The notes below the pieces were generated by a model. That model was given only the letters and a program-made list of their open reading frames with translations. It had not been told where the DNA came from and did not search any database. DNA of 64,000 bases from Pseudomonas sp. LP_7_YM. GTDB lineage: Bacteria > Pseudomonadota > Gammaproteobacteria > Pseudomonadales > Pseudomonadaceae. The stretch spans positions 1-64,000 of the forward strand of contig NZ_SOCT01000005.1 of NCBI RefSeq assembly GCF_004364435.1. Direction: 5' to 3'. Position 1 is the stretch's first letter. Every line of letters starts with the position of its first letter. A program made the position numbers and the translations under genes. Of this stretch, positions 25,775 to 35,708 are shown one piece after another.

Positions 25775-27076
25775 TCAGCTCAACCCTGGAAGGCCCGCCC
25801 AGGAACTCGCCTCAGCCGGCTTTGGGGCAACCACCCTCACGCGTGACCTTGCCGCCAGAGCATGACCAATGGCCATACCGAGGAAGAGGTTAGCCAGCGT
25901 TACCTCCAGTGTGTCTGTGGTCCAACTGACGATGCAGATGCAGAAACCAGTCGCAAGCATCGCGCGGCCATGGCGGCTGACGCTATCGGCGAGGATGAAG
26001 AACAGCGGGATGTGCAGCGCATAAAGAAACAGCCCTGCCAACCCGAACGCCGCCCACAGGTAAACCACAGTGCTGTCGGAAACCATGAAGACCTCTGCAC
26101 CGGAGACAGGGAATGCCGCGACCGAGCTGCCCACCAGACCGAAGCCTGCACCGGTCCAGGCGCGGCCCTGGCTCACCAGTTCTTCAATCACGTTGGGCCA
26201 TGTATTGATCAGGCGGTCATAAATCGATGACAGCGAACTTCCTGTCGAGATCTTGTTGGGGTCCAGGTCGTAGAGCAGGCCAATGAACGGTAGCGCCATC
26301 CCCAGCACCACGGCAACGACGATGGCCCCACGCGTGGTCCAGCGAAAGCGGGTGATCAGCAACAGGCCAATGGCACCGGCAAACGCCAGCACCGGGGCCT
26401 TGCTGGTGGTCAGGATGACGCCCGCCAGGCCAACGCTGCAGATGGCGACAGCCAGCATTTTCGAGCGCACCATCGTCATCAGGTACAGGCTGAAAATCGA
26501 AATGATGATTGCCAAGGCGCTGGAAATCCGGGCAAATCCTGCGGGCCGGTCGGCGTCTTCGGCGGTCCATGTGGTGTTGGCGCTCAGCTCGGTGCCGCCG
26601 ATGCTGTAGCTATAGCCTTTCCACGGCAGGTTGCTGTATTTGTCCAGAACGATCCCGGCCAGAGAGGCCATCAGGGCAAAGGCGATGACCCACATGAACA
26701 GCCGTTTGTGGCGGGCAATCTGATCGCCGCATGTCAGCCCGAACAGCAGCGGGCTGATCCCATACAACGCAAAAGCGAAGTTACCGGCGCCAGCGCCATT
26801 GAGCACGGCCCAAGCGGAAGACAGCAGCAGTACCAGGAAACTCAGCCAGACACTCGGCCCGGCTTTGAAGCTGCGCAACTCCAGCGCGAAAAACAGCAGG
26901 CAGGCGATTTTCGGGGCGTACAGCAGTACCGAAACGCCAGCTTTGTCCAGGTAGAAACGCAGGGCGCCCGAGAATGTCTCGACCAGAATCAGGCTGATGG
27001 CGACCAGCACAAACACGGCGGATTTATCGAATGACATGAGCGACGGCTTGTTGATGTAGACGGGGGTAGGCGACAT
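25775..27076 (-). CDS. O-antigen polymerase/ligase-like (Wzy/WaaL) membrane protein
   Basis: A 433-residue protein with about ten to twelve hydrophobic helices and a large periplasmic loop (about residues 255-310, STGSSLSSIYDRLINTWPNVIEEL). GAGFGLVGSS follows the loop, as in Wzy_C-type polymerases. Such proteins polymerise lipid-linked repeat units or ligate glycans at the periplasmic face. It is followed after two bases by a GH39 hydrolase, giving a two-gene unit with no glycosyltransferase. The ATG at 27076 or an internal one at 27037 (MSFDKSAV) could be the start. Confidence 0.75.
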   Translation of the reverse strand: MSPTPVYINKPSLMSFDKSAVFVLVAISLILVETFSGALRFYLDKAGVSVLLYAPKIACLLFFALELRSFKAGPSVWLSFLVLLLSSAWAVLNGAGAGNFAFALYGISPLLFGLTCGDQIARHKRLFMWVIAFALMASLAGIVLDKYSNLPWKGYSYSIGGTELSANTTWTAEDADRPAGFARISSALAIIISIFSLYLMTMVRSKMLAVAICSVGLAGVILTTSKAPVLAFAGAIGLLLITRFRWTTRGAIVVAVVLGMALPFIGLLYDLDPNKISTGSSLSSIYDRLINTWPNVIEELVSQGRAWTGAGFGLVGSSVAAFPVSGAEVFMVSDSTVVYLWAAFGLAGLFLYALHIPLFFILADSVSRHGRAMLATGFCICIVSWTTDTLEVTLANLFLGMAIGHALAARSRVRVVAPKPAEASSWAGLPGLS

Positions 27077-27679
27077 GGAAACAGTCCCTCGGGAGCGTCG
27101 GAATAGGAACGTGATCGGGATACGAAGCGGCGGCAGAGAGGCGCCATATGCGAGTGCGAGGCAAAGCTACCGCACATCGATGTCAGCAAAAGCCGTCGAT
27201 GGTGGAGAAGAATGGTGTTGGATGATTAGACGCGCGAGGGCCTTGAGTCCTTCTCAGCGCGGCGTGACAGGGGGATATATCAGCTGGAGACAGGGGGGCT
27301 GTCAATCAAATAGTCAAAAATTCGGACAAGATTGGGGGCTTATAAAAATTAGCCTATGCAACATGCTGATTTTTCACATAAAGATAAATTTCATGGTGAG
27401 TTAAAACATCAGCGTGTAAGCATGGCGCCACTCAGGATTCGGTACTTTTGCAGCTGGATCTGCTTCATCTGACTTCATACCGGGCAGTGATTTAATTGCA
27501 ATGCAGGGGCGCATCCGAGGGGGGTACTTCGTCTGTACTGCCCACTCGCGTGTGAATTCTCACAGGGACTAAGCAATGCCATACATCTCTCGATCACGCG
27601 CTGCACTTTCTGTTCTGTGGGAGCAAGCAGGCTCGCTCCCACAGGTCGTTAGTGGTTATTGCGCTATGGTGCCGCTACC
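27077..27679. other. Intergenic, AT-rich, no gene supported
   Basis: About 600 bases between the Wzy-like gene and opgD. The part from 27290 to 27410 is AT-rich and may carry promoter elements for the minus-strand polymerase gene. The only clear structure is the REP-like hairpin at 27615-27644, close to the end of opgD. Open frames here lack family signals. Confidence 0.5.
27615..27644. repeat. REP-like palindrome downstream of opgD
   Basis: CTGTGGGAGC and GCTCCCACAG form a perfect 10-bp stem around a 10-base loop. This is the usual form of the Pseudomonas GTGGGAGC...GCTCCCAC extragenic repeat. It could also act as a transcription attenuator for opgD, 36 bases beyond its stop. Confidence 0.8.
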
Positions 27680-29299
27680 TCAGGTATAGCGCCGCTTGTC
27701 CGGTGCAGGCGGGAAGTACTGATACAGCCAGGTTTCGCTTAATGTACGGTCGCCAGTCTTGATGAACATGCGCATCTCCACCGGATCCACCGAATCGTCG
27801 GCCGGGTACCAATCGAACAAGACCCGGAAGCCTTTGATGTCGGGCAGCGGAAGTACATTCACATCCTTCAACTTGCCATGGGAGACGGTGACGACAGGCT
27901 CGATACTCGCGCCCTCGGGCAGACGGTCGAGACCGCCGCCGTTAAAATCCACGGCAAAGCGGCGTGCCCAGACGTCCGGGTAATGCTCGCCCGGGGCCCA
28001 GCCTTCGATAAAGCCACCCATGCCCGAACGCGTCGCGTGAACCTGCGCCAAAGGTGTGCTCACCGGCGGAAGCGGGCTCCAGTACAGCTTGTAGCCGTAG
28101 TTCATCGACATCCCGGCCTTGATCGGCACTTTCGGATTCCAGAACGCGACAATGTTATCCAGCGTCTCGCCGGTGGTTGGCAGTTCCAGCAGATCAATCG
28201 ATCCTTCGCCCCAAGCGGTGGTGGGCTCGACCCAAAGGCTCGGTCGGCGGTGATACCCGTCAACCGTGTCCTGATAGGTTTTGAACTCGTGATCGGTTTG
28301 CACCAGACCGAAACCTTTCGGGTCTTTGTCGGCGAATGCATTGAACTGGATTTTCGCCGGGTTGTTCAGCGGCCTGCAGATCCACTCGCCATTACCGCGC
28401 CACATCGCCAAGCGGTCGGAGTCATGGATTTCCGGGTGCAGGGTGTCGCACATGCGACGTTCGTGGGTGCCGCAGCTGAACATACTGGTCATCGTCGCGA
28501 TGCCCATCTGCTCGATGTCGGCGCGAGCGTTGATGTGAGCATCGATGTCCATCACTACGCGGTCAGCCAGGCAGTCGATGTCGAAGCGATAAGCGCCGGT
28601 CGCGCTGGGCGAATCCAACAATGCGTAGACCACGAAGCGGGTCGCGTCCTTGGTCGGTTTCTCGAACCAGAATTTGGTGAAGTCAGGAAATTCTTCAGGG
28701 CGATGGGCATAGGTATCGATCGCCAGGCCGCGTGCCGAAAGGCCATATTGCTTATTGCTGTCGATGGCGCGGAAGTAGCTGGCGCCGAGGAAGGAGAGGA
28801 TGTCGTTGATCGCGATTTCCGGCGCCTTGAACAACTTGAAGCCGGCAAAACCCAGATCACCCTTGAGCTGGCTCTGATCGATGCGGCTGGCTTCATAGTT
28901 GAACAGTTCGGGGCGGAAGTGCACTTCGCGCGCCTCTTGGCTGGCCGGGTCTACGCTGTACATGCGCACCGGGGTCTTGAAGCCTGCGCCGACGTGGAAG
29001 AAATGCACGTCCAACTGGCCTTTGACGTCGTTCCACAATGAATGGGCTGCGTCGTATTTGATCGCATTGAACTGCTGAGGCGTCATGTTCGCCAAGGTGG
29101 CCGGCAGCGTCTGCTTGGTGCTGACGTAGGCTTTACCGGCCATCTGCCTGGCAAGGTCTTGCAGGGTTTTGAAGTCGAAGTGTTCGATGTCGCCATCTGC
29201 CGCTGCCGCCAGGGCGCGTGCTGCATAAAGACCCGAGGCTGGCAGCGCGCTATAGGCCGCCAGCGCCATGGAAGCTTTCAGGAGATTCCTGCGATTCAT
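27680..29299 (-). CDS. opgD: Glucan biosynthesis protein D (osmoregulated periplasmic glucans)
   Basis: A 539-residue OpgD/MdoD protein. The start at 29299 gives [13 protein letters not shown], a twin-arginine signal peptide, as is typical for OpgD (OpgG uses Sec); longer upstream frames would bury it. Mature-domain landmarks include [24 protein letters not shown] and [12 protein letters not shown] in the beta-sandwich domain. The protein acts in the periplasm in making or trimming the beta-glucan backbone, which in plant-associated Pseudomonas affects virulence and osmotic fitness. It stands alone, with no opgH next to it. Confidence 0.92.
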   Translation of the reverse strand: MNRRNLLKASMALAAYSALPASGLYAARALAAAADGDIEHFDFKTLQDLARQMAGKAYVSTKQTLPATLANMTPQQFNAIKYDAAHSLWNDVKGQLDVHFFHVGAGFKTPVRMYSVDPASQEAREVHFRPELFNYEASRIDQSQLKGDLGFAGFKLFKAPEIAINDILSFLGASYFRAIDSNKQYGLSARGLAIDTYAHRPEEFPDFTKFWFEKPTKDATRFVVYALLDSPSATGAYRFDIDCLADRVVMDIDAHINARADIEQMGIATMTSMFSCGTHERRMCDTLHPEIHDSDRLAMWRGNGEWICRPLNNPAKIQFNAFADKDPKGFGLVQTDHEFKTYQDTVDGYHRRPSLWVEPTTAWGEGSIDLLELPTTGETLDNIVAFWNPKVPIKAGMSMNYGYKLYWSPLPPVSTPLAQVHATRSGMGGFIEGWAPGEHYPDVWARRFAVDFNGGGLDRLPEGASIEPVVTVSHGKLKDVNVLPLPDIKGFRVLFDWYPADDSVDPVEMRMFIKTGDRTLSETWLYQYFPPAPDKRRYT

Positions 29300-29711
29300 A
29301 GGGTGAAGCCTCTGAAGAAATGCTGTGCCTTCCTGCACGAAAATGTGCGCTTTTCCAATCCTTGCCCAACGCAAATTACCAACAAACAGATAACAATCTC
29401 GGCGTCTTGTTCGCAAGAAAGGGGAAAAAAATCGTTTTGGCCGCAATCGGACTGATGCCCCCACCTTGTGTGCGGCACCTGAAACAGGCCGCATCCGCTC
29501 ACCTCGCATCGCGAGCAGCTAAGCTGTCGGCTGGCTGTCTGAAATGAAAAATCGTCGTTCATCCCTGCATGTGTCAGACGAAAATTTCACGAATTCTGTT
29601 ATATCGTAACGCCCGGTAAATCTGTGTTTCAGGGTATTTCCCATGTGCGGGCAGCCTACAGGCGGACAGGCAGGATGATGACTACAGCGTTCAGCAAGGT
29701 ATGGAGTGTCG
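29300..29711. other. Divergent promoter region opgD / SPFH-HmtA operon
   Basis: About 410 bases without a supported gene. It contains the Zur-like palindrome at 29598-29610 and presumably both promoters. No other repeat stands out. Confidence 0.55.
29598..29610. promoter_or_regulatory. Candidate Zur box before the SPFH/HmtA operon
   Basis: GTTATATCGTAAC keeps the GTTA-N5-TAAC palindrome of the Zur consensus GTTATAATATAAC, with three differences in the centre. It lies 102 bases before the first SPFH gene. The match is imperfect, but the operon encodes a putative zinc/copper-importing ATPase, which makes Zur control sensible. Confidence 0.5.
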
Positions 29712-31676
29712 ATGCGGGTTGATCTGGATGTTGAAGGTGAAACACCCGCAAGTCTGCCAAGGTTTCAGCATGCGAGCTTGCACGCGCGTCGGCTCCCGCG
29801 ATTGACCTATGTGCTCGGTGCTATAGGCATGCTCGGCCTTGTGGTCTCGCTGTTCGTTGATCTGTTTTCGCCCAATTCGCTCTGGACGGCGGTGCTGACC
29901 AACAGCGCCGCGAGTCTGCTGGTGCTGGCCTCGGCGCTGCAGTCGGCGCAGGTGGTCGCTCTGTGGCGCGCGCAGGTCATTGCACCCGAGGCCAACGTGG
30001 TCGCGTTTGACCAAGAGATCGTCGCCCAGGAGCAGGGCTGGTATGACCGACTGCTTTCGCGCATCAGCGGGGCAGGGGCGTCCATGGTCGGCCAGATCGG
30101 CATGCCGGTGTTCTGGTTGGCGGGTGGGTCCCTGCTGGCGCTGATCAGTATTTCCATGGTCTGGAATCTGGCCTTGCTCGGCACCAACGTCGGTCTGACT
30201 GCCAGCGTGGTGGGCGGTGTGCTGTTGCTGATCGGTTTTGGCCTGCTGGTGCTTGAGCGCCAGTTCAGCAACGAATCCGAGGCGAGCTGGCCCGAAGCCA
30301 AACAACTGGCGCACATCGTGCGCATGGTGATTGGTACATTGTTGATCGCCGCATTCTGCTTGTTCTTTTCCTCGACAGAGCGCGTCTGGCCTGCCCGAGT
30401 GGCCGTGCTGATCGGCTTGCTGCCGGGGCTGGTGGCTGTCGAGCTGTTAATTCGTGCGCTGTTGTCGATCTTCAGCCCGCGCAACGAACGCCTCGAACCA
30501 CGTCTGGTCGCCAGCAGTTTCGTTGCCGGGTTGCTGCGTTGGCCACCGCGTCCGCTGACGGCCCTGCAGGACGAATTGCACAATCGTTTTGGCATCGACC
30601 TGCGACAGATCTGGGCGTTTACCTACATGCGTCGGGCGTTTCTACCGGTCATGGCGGTGATCGCTGCCCTCGGCTGGGCGCTCAGTGGCGTGCATGAAAT
30701 CCCGATGCAGGGTCGCGGAATCTATGAACGCTTTGGCAAGCCGTTGGAGGTGATGGGGCCTGGCCTGCACGCCGGGTTGCCTTGGCCGTTCGGTAATGTG
30801 TTGCCGGTCGAGAACGGCGTGGTTCATGAGTTGGCCACCAGCGTCTCCGAAGGGGCCAGGGCGGAGCAGGCCCTTGAACCGGCCGAAGGTCCGCCGCCGG
30901 CCGTCGCCAATCGGCTGTGGGACGCCACTCACATCAACGACAAGTCGCAGGTGATCGCCAGTGGCTCCGGCGACAACCAGAGCTTTCAGATCGTCAATAT
31001 GGACGTGCGATTCGTTTACCGCATCGGCCTGGACGATCAGGCAGCCATGGCCGCGACCTACAACAGCGCCGACATTCCAAGCCTGATTCGCAGCACTGCC
31101 AGCCGGGTCCTGGTTCACGATTTCGCGTCACGCACTCTTGATGAGTTGCTCGGCGAACAGCGTACGGATTTGGCCGCCGACATTGGCAATGCCGTCGCCC
31201 GGGACCTGAAAAAGCTCGACAGCGGCGTAGAAATTCTCGCCACCGTGGTTGAGTCGATTCACCCGCCGGCCGGAGCAGCCAATGCTTATCACGCAGTGCA
31301 GGCGTCGCAGATCAGCGCCCAAGCGCTGATCGCGCGCGAGCGCGGTGCGGCAGCCGACCAGGCCAATCTGGCGCAGTTGCACGCCAGCGTCGCTCACGAC
31401 CAGGCAGCGGCCAATTCCCATGAAACCCTGGCCGCGGCGCACAGCGCAGACCTGCGTTTCAATGCCGAACAACAGGGCTATGCCAAGGCCGGTCAGGCGT
31501 TTTTGCTTGAGCAGTACCTGAGCCAACTGACCCTAGGCATGACCCACGCCAAATTGCTGGTGCTGGATCACCGTTTGGGCGGCAGCAGCGCGCCCACCAT
31601 CGATCTGCGTTCTTTTACCCTCCCGGTCGACCCAGCGGCGTCGCCAAAGTCAGCCGAACAGCCAATGGCTGAATAA
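29712..31676 (+). CDS. Polytopic SPFH/Band 7 protein (HflK-like, long form)
   Basis: A 654-residue protein. Its N-terminal ~310 residues contain about seven hydrophobic segments (for example LTYVLGAIGMLGLVVSLFV, FWLAGGSLLALISISMVW, VAVLIGLLPGLVAVELLI), followed by an SPFH domain from about residue 320 (GIYERFGKPLEVMGPGLHAGLPWPFG) and a coiled-coil Ala/Gln-rich region. It resembles PA2439-type HflK homologues. SPFH proteins assemble membrane rings that organise partners. GGAG lies 5 bases before ATG 29712; an in-frame GTG at 29706 is less likely. It heads a four-gene operon with two more SPFH genes and a P-type ATPase. Confidence 0.78.
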   Translation: MRVDLDVEGETPASLPRFQHASLHARRLPRLTYVLGAIGMLGLVVSLFVDLFSPNSLWTAVLTNSAASLLVLASALQSAQVVALWRAQVIAPEANVVAFDQEIVAQEQGWYDRLLSRISGAGASMVGQIGMPVFWLAGGSLLALISISMVWNLALLGTNVGLTASVVGGVLLLIGFGLLVLERQFSNESEASWPEAKQLAHIVRMVIGTLLIAAFCLFFSSTERVWPARVAVLIGLLPGLVAVELLIRALLSIFSPRNERLEPRLVASSFVAGLLRWPPRPLTALQDELHNRFGIDLRQIWAFTYMRRAFLPVMAVIAALGWALSGVHEIPMQGRGIYERFGKPLEVMGPGLHAGLPWPFGNVLPVENGVVHELATSVSEGARAEQALEPAEGPPPAVANRLWDATHINDKSQVIASGSGDNQSFQIVNMDVRFVYRIGLDDQAAMAATYNSADIPSLIRSTASRVLVHDFASRTLDELLGEQRTDLAADIGNAVARDLKKLDSGVEILATVVESIHPPAGAANAYHAVQASQISAQALIARERGAAADQANLAQLHASVAHDQAAANSHETLAAAHSADLRFNAEQQGYAKAGQAFLLEQYLSQLTLGMTHAKLLVLDHRLGGSSAPTIDLRSFTLPVDPAASPKSAEQPMAE

Positions 31677-31687
31677 GGAGTCGTCAC

Positions 31688-32716
31688 TTGAGTCTGTTTC
31701 ATAACCACGATCATCACGACCATGCCGGCCACGACCACAGCGGTCATCACCACCACGGCGAAGCGTCAGGCCCGGTGGGCTTCCCGTGGCGACGCGCTGC
31801 ACTGGCCGCTGTCCTTATCGCGTTCGCAGTGGCTGCGGCAAGCCTGGTGCAGGTGCGCTCCGGTGAGGCGACGGTCATCACCCGTTTCGGCAATCCCGCC
31901 CGTGTGTTGCTTGACCCCGGCCTGAGCTGGCGCTGGCCTGCACCGTTCGAAGCGGCCATTGCGGTCGACCTGCGCCTGCGCACCACCTCCAGCGGTTTGC
32001 AGGACGTCGGTACCCGCGATGGCCTGCGTATCATCGTTCAGGCCTACGTGGCCTGGCAGGTGCAAGGCGATCCCGACAACGTGAAGCGCTTCATGCGTGC
32101 CGTGCAGAACCAGCCGGATGAAGCCGCGCGGCAGATCCGCACCTTCGTCGGATCTGCGCTGGAGACCACGGCAGCCAGTTTCGACCTGTCGAGCCTGATC
32201 AACACCGATGCCAATCAGGTGCGCATCGCCGACTTCGAGAACCAGTTGCGCCAGCAGATCGATAAGCAATTGCTGACCACCTACGGCGTACGCGTCTTAC
32301 AAGTGGGCGTCGAGCGCCTGACGCTGCCCTCGGTGACCCTCAACGCTACGGTCGACCGGATGCGTGCCGAGCGCGAAACCATCGCCACCGAACGCACAGC
32401 CATCGGCAAGCGCGAAGCGGCGCAGATTCGTTCCGCAGCCGAACGCGATGCGCGAATCGTCGAGGCGGATGCGACCGTGAAAGCCGCCGACATCGAAGCG
32501 CAGTCCCGCGTCGAAGCCGCACTGATCTATGGTCGCGCCTACGCCAGTTCGCCGCAGCTGTACAACCTGCTGCGCTCGCTGGACACCTTGGGCACCGTGG
32601 TCGGTCCGACCACAAAGCTGATATTGCGCACTGATGCCGCGCCATTCCGCGTATTGGTGGATGGTCCGCCGCTGCTCGATGGAAAGCAGGACGGCAAGCC
32701 AGGAACCCAGCCATGA
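31688..32716 (+). CDS. HflC-like SPFH protein with histidine-rich N terminus
   Basis: A 342-residue SPFH protein. Its first 26 residues are dominated by histidines (HNHDHHDHAGHDHSGHHHHG), a probable cytoplasmic metal-binding tail. One membrane helix follows (about 36-52), then the SPFH domain starting SGEATVITRFGNPARVLLDPGL, and a long Ala/Glu-rich coiled coil. The stop overlaps the next start by four bases. Housekeeping HflC lacks such a His tail. The tail and the ATPase two genes downstream suggest work with Zn or Cu. Confidence 0.8.
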   Translation: MSLFHNHDHHDHAGHDHSGHHHHGEASGPVGFPWRRAALAAVLIAFAVAAASLVQVRSGEATVITRFGNPARVLLDPGLSWRWPAPFEAAIAVDLRLRTTSSGLQDVGTRDGLRIIVQAYVAWQVQGDPDNVKRFMRAVQNQPDEAARQIRTFVGSALETTAASFDLSSLINTDANQVRIADFENQLRQQIDKQLLTTYGVRVLQVGVERLTLPSVTLNATVDRMRAERETIATERTAIGKREAAQIRSAAERDARIVEADATVKAADIEAQSRVEAALIYGRAYASSPQLYNLLRSLDTLGTVVGPTTKLILRTDAAPFRVLVDGPPLLDGKQDGKPGTQP

Positions 32717-33780
32717 GCGAGCTGGACTCGACACCGATCGAGCGCCCGGCAGTCAACAGCCCCTGGTTGCAGGCCAGTCGCCTGGCATTCGTCGGCCTGT
32801 ACGTGGTGACGTTGCTGGCGGCGCTTGGCTGGGCAGTGTCCAACGTGCGGCAGATCGATCCGCAGAACCGCGCCGTGGTGTTCCGTTTCGGCGAGCTTGA
32901 TCGTGTACAGAACGCCGGTTTGTTGCTGGCCTGGCCGCAGCCGTTCGAGCAAGTGGTGTTGCTGCCTTCTGCGGATCGCGTGATCGAACGTCACGTGGAA
33001 ACGCTGCTGCGCTCGCCAACTGCGCTCGCGGCTGACAAGGTCACCAGCTTCGCCACCCCGATGAGCGATGCCCTGGCAGGATCGGGCTTTCTCCTCACTG
33101 GCGACGCCGGGGTCGTACAGCTGGATGTGACGGCGTACTACAAGGTCACCGACCCACGCGAGTTCGTGTTGCAAGGCGAGCACGTACTGCCGGCGCTGGA
33201 TCGTCTGGTTAATCGCAGTGCGGTCAGCCTCACGGCGGCGCGGGATCTGGACACCATTCTGGTTGCACGGCCAGAACTCGTCGGTTCCGACAGTCAGTCG
33301 GCCGAGCGCCGCGAGCGCCTGCGTGGTGATCTGGTGCAGGGCATCAACCACCGTCTTGAAGAGCTGACAGCCACCGGGGTGGGCATCGGTGTCGAAGTGG
33401 TGCGAGTGGACGTGCAGTCCAGTCTGCCCGCCGCTGCGGTCAACGCGTTCAATGCCGTTTTGACAGCCAGCCAGCAAGCTGACCAGGCCGTGGCCAACGC
33501 ACGCACCGACGCAGAAAAACAGAACCAGACCGCCAATCAGCAGGCCGATCGCACACTGCAGGTTGCCCATGCCCAAGCGTCCGAACGGCTGGCCAAGGCG
33601 CAGACCGACACCGCCGCCGTAACCGGGCTGGCGCAGTCGATTCAGAACAAGAGCGACCCCGGCCTGCTGTTGCGGCTCTATCGTGAACGTGTGCCGGGCA
33701 TTCTCAAGCAGGCCGGGTCTGTGACGACGGTCGATCCCCATGACGATTCACGCCTGATCATTCAGGGAGCCGACAAATGA
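32713..33780 (+). CDS. HflK-like SPFH protein
   Basis: A 355-residue SPFH protein with one N-terminal helix (LAFVGLYVVTLLAALGWAV), then RQIDPQNRAVVFRFGELD at the beginning of the SPFH domain. A C-terminal coiled coil, rich in Ala, Gln and Asp, spans about 250-320. It overlaps both neighbours by four bases (ATGA), so subunit stoichiometry is likely coupled. It probably forms a mixed ring with the preceding HflC-like protein, as HflK/HflC do around FtsH. Confidence 0.82.
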   Translation: MSELDSTPIERPAVNSPWLQASRLAFVGLYVVTLLAALGWAVSNVRQIDPQNRAVVFRFGELDRVQNAGLLLAWPQPFEQVVLLPSADRVIERHVETLLRSPTALAADKVTSFATPMSDALAGSGFLLTGDAGVVQLDVTAYYKVTDPREFVLQGEHVLPALDRLVNRSAVSLTAARDLDTILVARPELVGSDSQSAERRERLRGDLVQGINHRLEELTATGVGIGVEVVRVDVQSSLPAAAVNAFNAVLTASQQADQAVANARTDAEKQNQTANQQADRTLQVAHAQASERLAKAQTDTAAVTGLAQSIQNKSDPGLLLRLYRERVPGILKQAGSVTTVDPHDDSRLIIQGADK

Positions 33781-35708
33781 GTGGCCAAACCACACACAGC
33801 CATGCCCATGCTCCGGTGCCCGGCAGCATGCTGACCAGCACTGAACAACGCAGCGCGGCGTGGCAACTGACCTTGGCAATGCTGGCGCTGGGCCTTCTGG
33901 CGCTGGGTCTGGTCTGGCGTTTTTTTGCGCCTGAGCAAGTGGGTGTCAGTCAGTTGCTACTGGGGGCGGCGTCTCTTCTGGTGGCGATACCCGTGGTTAG
34001 CGCCGGATGGCACAGCCTGCGATACCCGAGTTTGCACGGCATCACCGATCAATTGATCGCGCTGGCGATGCTCGGCGCCTGGGCCACCGGTGATTTGATG
34101 ACTGCCGCCTTGCTGCCGATCATCATGATCTTCGGCCACGTGCTGGAGGAGCGCAGCGTCATCGGTTCACAGGAAGCGATTCAGGCCCTCGGCAAACTGA
34201 CTCGCAGCCACGCGCGGCTGATCGCTGCCGATGGCTCGATCCGCGAGGTGGACAACGGTTCGCTGATCGCGGGGGATCGCGTTGAAGTCCGCGCCGGTGA
34301 CCGGGTCCCCGCCGATGGGCGGGTGGTTTGCGGTCAAGCCAGCCTCGACACTGCGCCGATTACAGGCGAGTCGGTGCCGCTGGAGGCGAGGGCGGGGATG
34401 GAAGTGTTTGGGGGTGCGATCAACCTCGACGGCCTGTTGCGCATCGAAGTGACGCGTATCGGTAACGAGTCGACGCTGGGCAAGGTCATCGCCCTGATGC
34501 AAAGCGCTGAGCGCTCTAAGCCGCCGATTACCCGCCTGCTAGAACGTTACGCGGGCAGCTACATGGTGCTGGTATTGCTGATCGCGGCGGTCACCTGGTT
34601 CATCACCAACAACGCCCAGGCGATGCTCGCGGTGTTGGTCGCTGCCTGTCCCTGTGCGCTTGTATTGTCGGCGCCTGCGACAGCCATTGCCGGGATCGCC
34701 GTGGCCGCACGCCACGGTATCCTGATTCGCAGTTCGGCGTTCCTTGAAGAACTGGCAGACCTGACCTCGCTAGTGGTCGACAAGACCGGCACCCTCACCT
34801 ACGGCAGCCTGCGTTTGCAATCGGTGCAGAGCGAGGCCGCTGCGGGCGATGACGTGCTCGCGCTGGCCGCAAGCCTCGGTTCGGCCAGCAGTCACCCGGT
34901 TAGCCGCGCGCTGGCCGGGCTGGTGGAGAAGGATCATCTGCTGGCACTCGAAGACATTCGCGAGCGTCAGGGCCTGGGTGTCGTCGCGCAGACGGCACGT
35001 GGCGAAGCCGCGTTGGGTCGGCCAGAGCTGTTCACGCAACTGGGCATCAAGACTTCGCCTGTGCCCAACCATGACGGCCCGATTGCCGGGCTGGCGGTCG
35101 ATGGCGTGTTCCTGGCGTGGTTGTTACTGGCGGACACCCTCAAGCCGGAAGCCCGTCAGGCACTTGGCGAGCTGCGCGAGTTGGGCATGGGCCGCCAATT
35201 GCTGCTGACCGGTGACCGTCAGAGTGTGGCGGACACTCTCGGGCATGAGGTCGGCATCAGCGATATCCATGCGCAGGCGTTGCCTGAAGACAAACTCGAT
35301 CGGGTGATGGGCGAGATCAAAAAAGGCTTCCGGCCGATGGTCGTAGGCGACGGCATCAACGATTCGCTGGCGCTGAAAGCCGGGGTCGTTGGTGTTGCAA
35401 TGGGAGCGGGCGGGGCGGACATCGCGTTGGCCTCTGCCGATATCGTATTGATCGGCAGTGACCTGCGACGGTTGGGCACCTGTGTGCGCCTGAGCCGTCA
35501 ATGTCGCTCGACGCTGCAGGTCAACGTGATCATTGGCTTGGGCTGGACTCTGGCAATTGTTGCCCTTGCAGCGTTTGGGGTACTCGGCGCTGCGGGTGCC
35601 ATGATCGCCGCAGTCCTACACAATCTCAGCACCCTTCTGGTGTTGGGCAACGCGGGGCGTCTGTTGCGCTTCCATGAGCCGATCGGAAAATTTCACAATC
35701 GGCCCTAA
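33777..35708 (+). CDS. hmtA: Heavy-metal P1B-type ATPase, HmtA-like
   Basis: A 643-residue metal ATPase. The order of motifs is complete: ITGESVPLEA (actuator), ACPCALVLSAPA (membrane CPC metal site), VVDKTGTLTYG (phosphorylated Asp), ASSHPVSRALAG (nucleotide-binding HP) and VVGDGINDSLAL (hinge). No N-terminal HMA domain is present; only a short His-containing leader (THSHAHAP). The linkage to HflK/HflC-like genes matches the PA2435-PA2439 locus of P. aeruginosa, whose ATPase HmtA was reported to import Zn and Cu. Direction of transport cannot be read from sequence, so an exporter remains possible. Confidence 0.8.
   Translation: MSGQTTHSHAHAPVPGSMLTSTEQRSAAWQLTLAMLALGLLALGLVWRFFAPEQVGVSQLLLGAASLLVAIPVVSAGWHSLRYPSLHGITDQLIALAMLGAWATGDLMTAALLPIIMIFGHVLEERSVIGSQEAIQALGKLTRSHARLIAADGSIREVDNGSLIAGDRVEVRAGDRVPADGRVVCGQASLDTAPITGESVPLEARAGMEVFGGAINLDGLLRIEVTRIGNESTLGKVIALMQSAERSKPPITRLLERYAGSYMVLVLLIAAVTWFITNNAQAMLAVLVAACPCALVLSAPATAIAGIAVAARHGILIRSSAFLEELADLTSLVVDKTGTLTYGSLRLQSVQSEAAAGDDVLALAASLGSASSHPVSRALAGLVEKDHLLALEDIRERQGLGVVAQTARGEAALGRPELFTQLGIKTSPVPNHDGPIAGLAVDGVFLAWLLLADTLKPEARQALGELRELGMGRQLLLTGDRQSVADTLGHEVGISDIHAQALPEDKLDRVMGEIKKGFRPMVVGDGINDSLALKAGVVGVAMGAGGADIALASADIVLIGSDLRRLGTCVRLSRQCRSTLQVNVIIGLGWTLAIVALAAFGVLGAAGAMIAAVLHNLSTLLVLGNAGRLLRFHEPIGKFHNRP

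Noticed and set aside
27075..27404. 109-codon plus-strand frame before opgD
   Set aside because: No domain, AT-rich tail and no ribosome site; more likely promoter region of the Wzy-like gene.
27878..29041. 387-codon plus-strand frame opposite opgD
   Set aside because: Lies wholly inside opgD and has no recognisable domain; opgD is clearly the real gene.
32992..33000. Half parS-like sequence CACGTGGAA in the HflK-like gene
   Set aside because: Only one half fits the parS palindrome and it lies inside a conserved coding region; not comparable with the perfect site at 39508.
33777..35708. P-type ATPase as a Cd/Pb/Zn exporter (CadA/ZntA)
   Set aside because: Not fully excluded, but absence of N-terminal HMA domains, the linkage with HflK/HflC-like genes and the Zur-like box fit the HmtA importer locus better.
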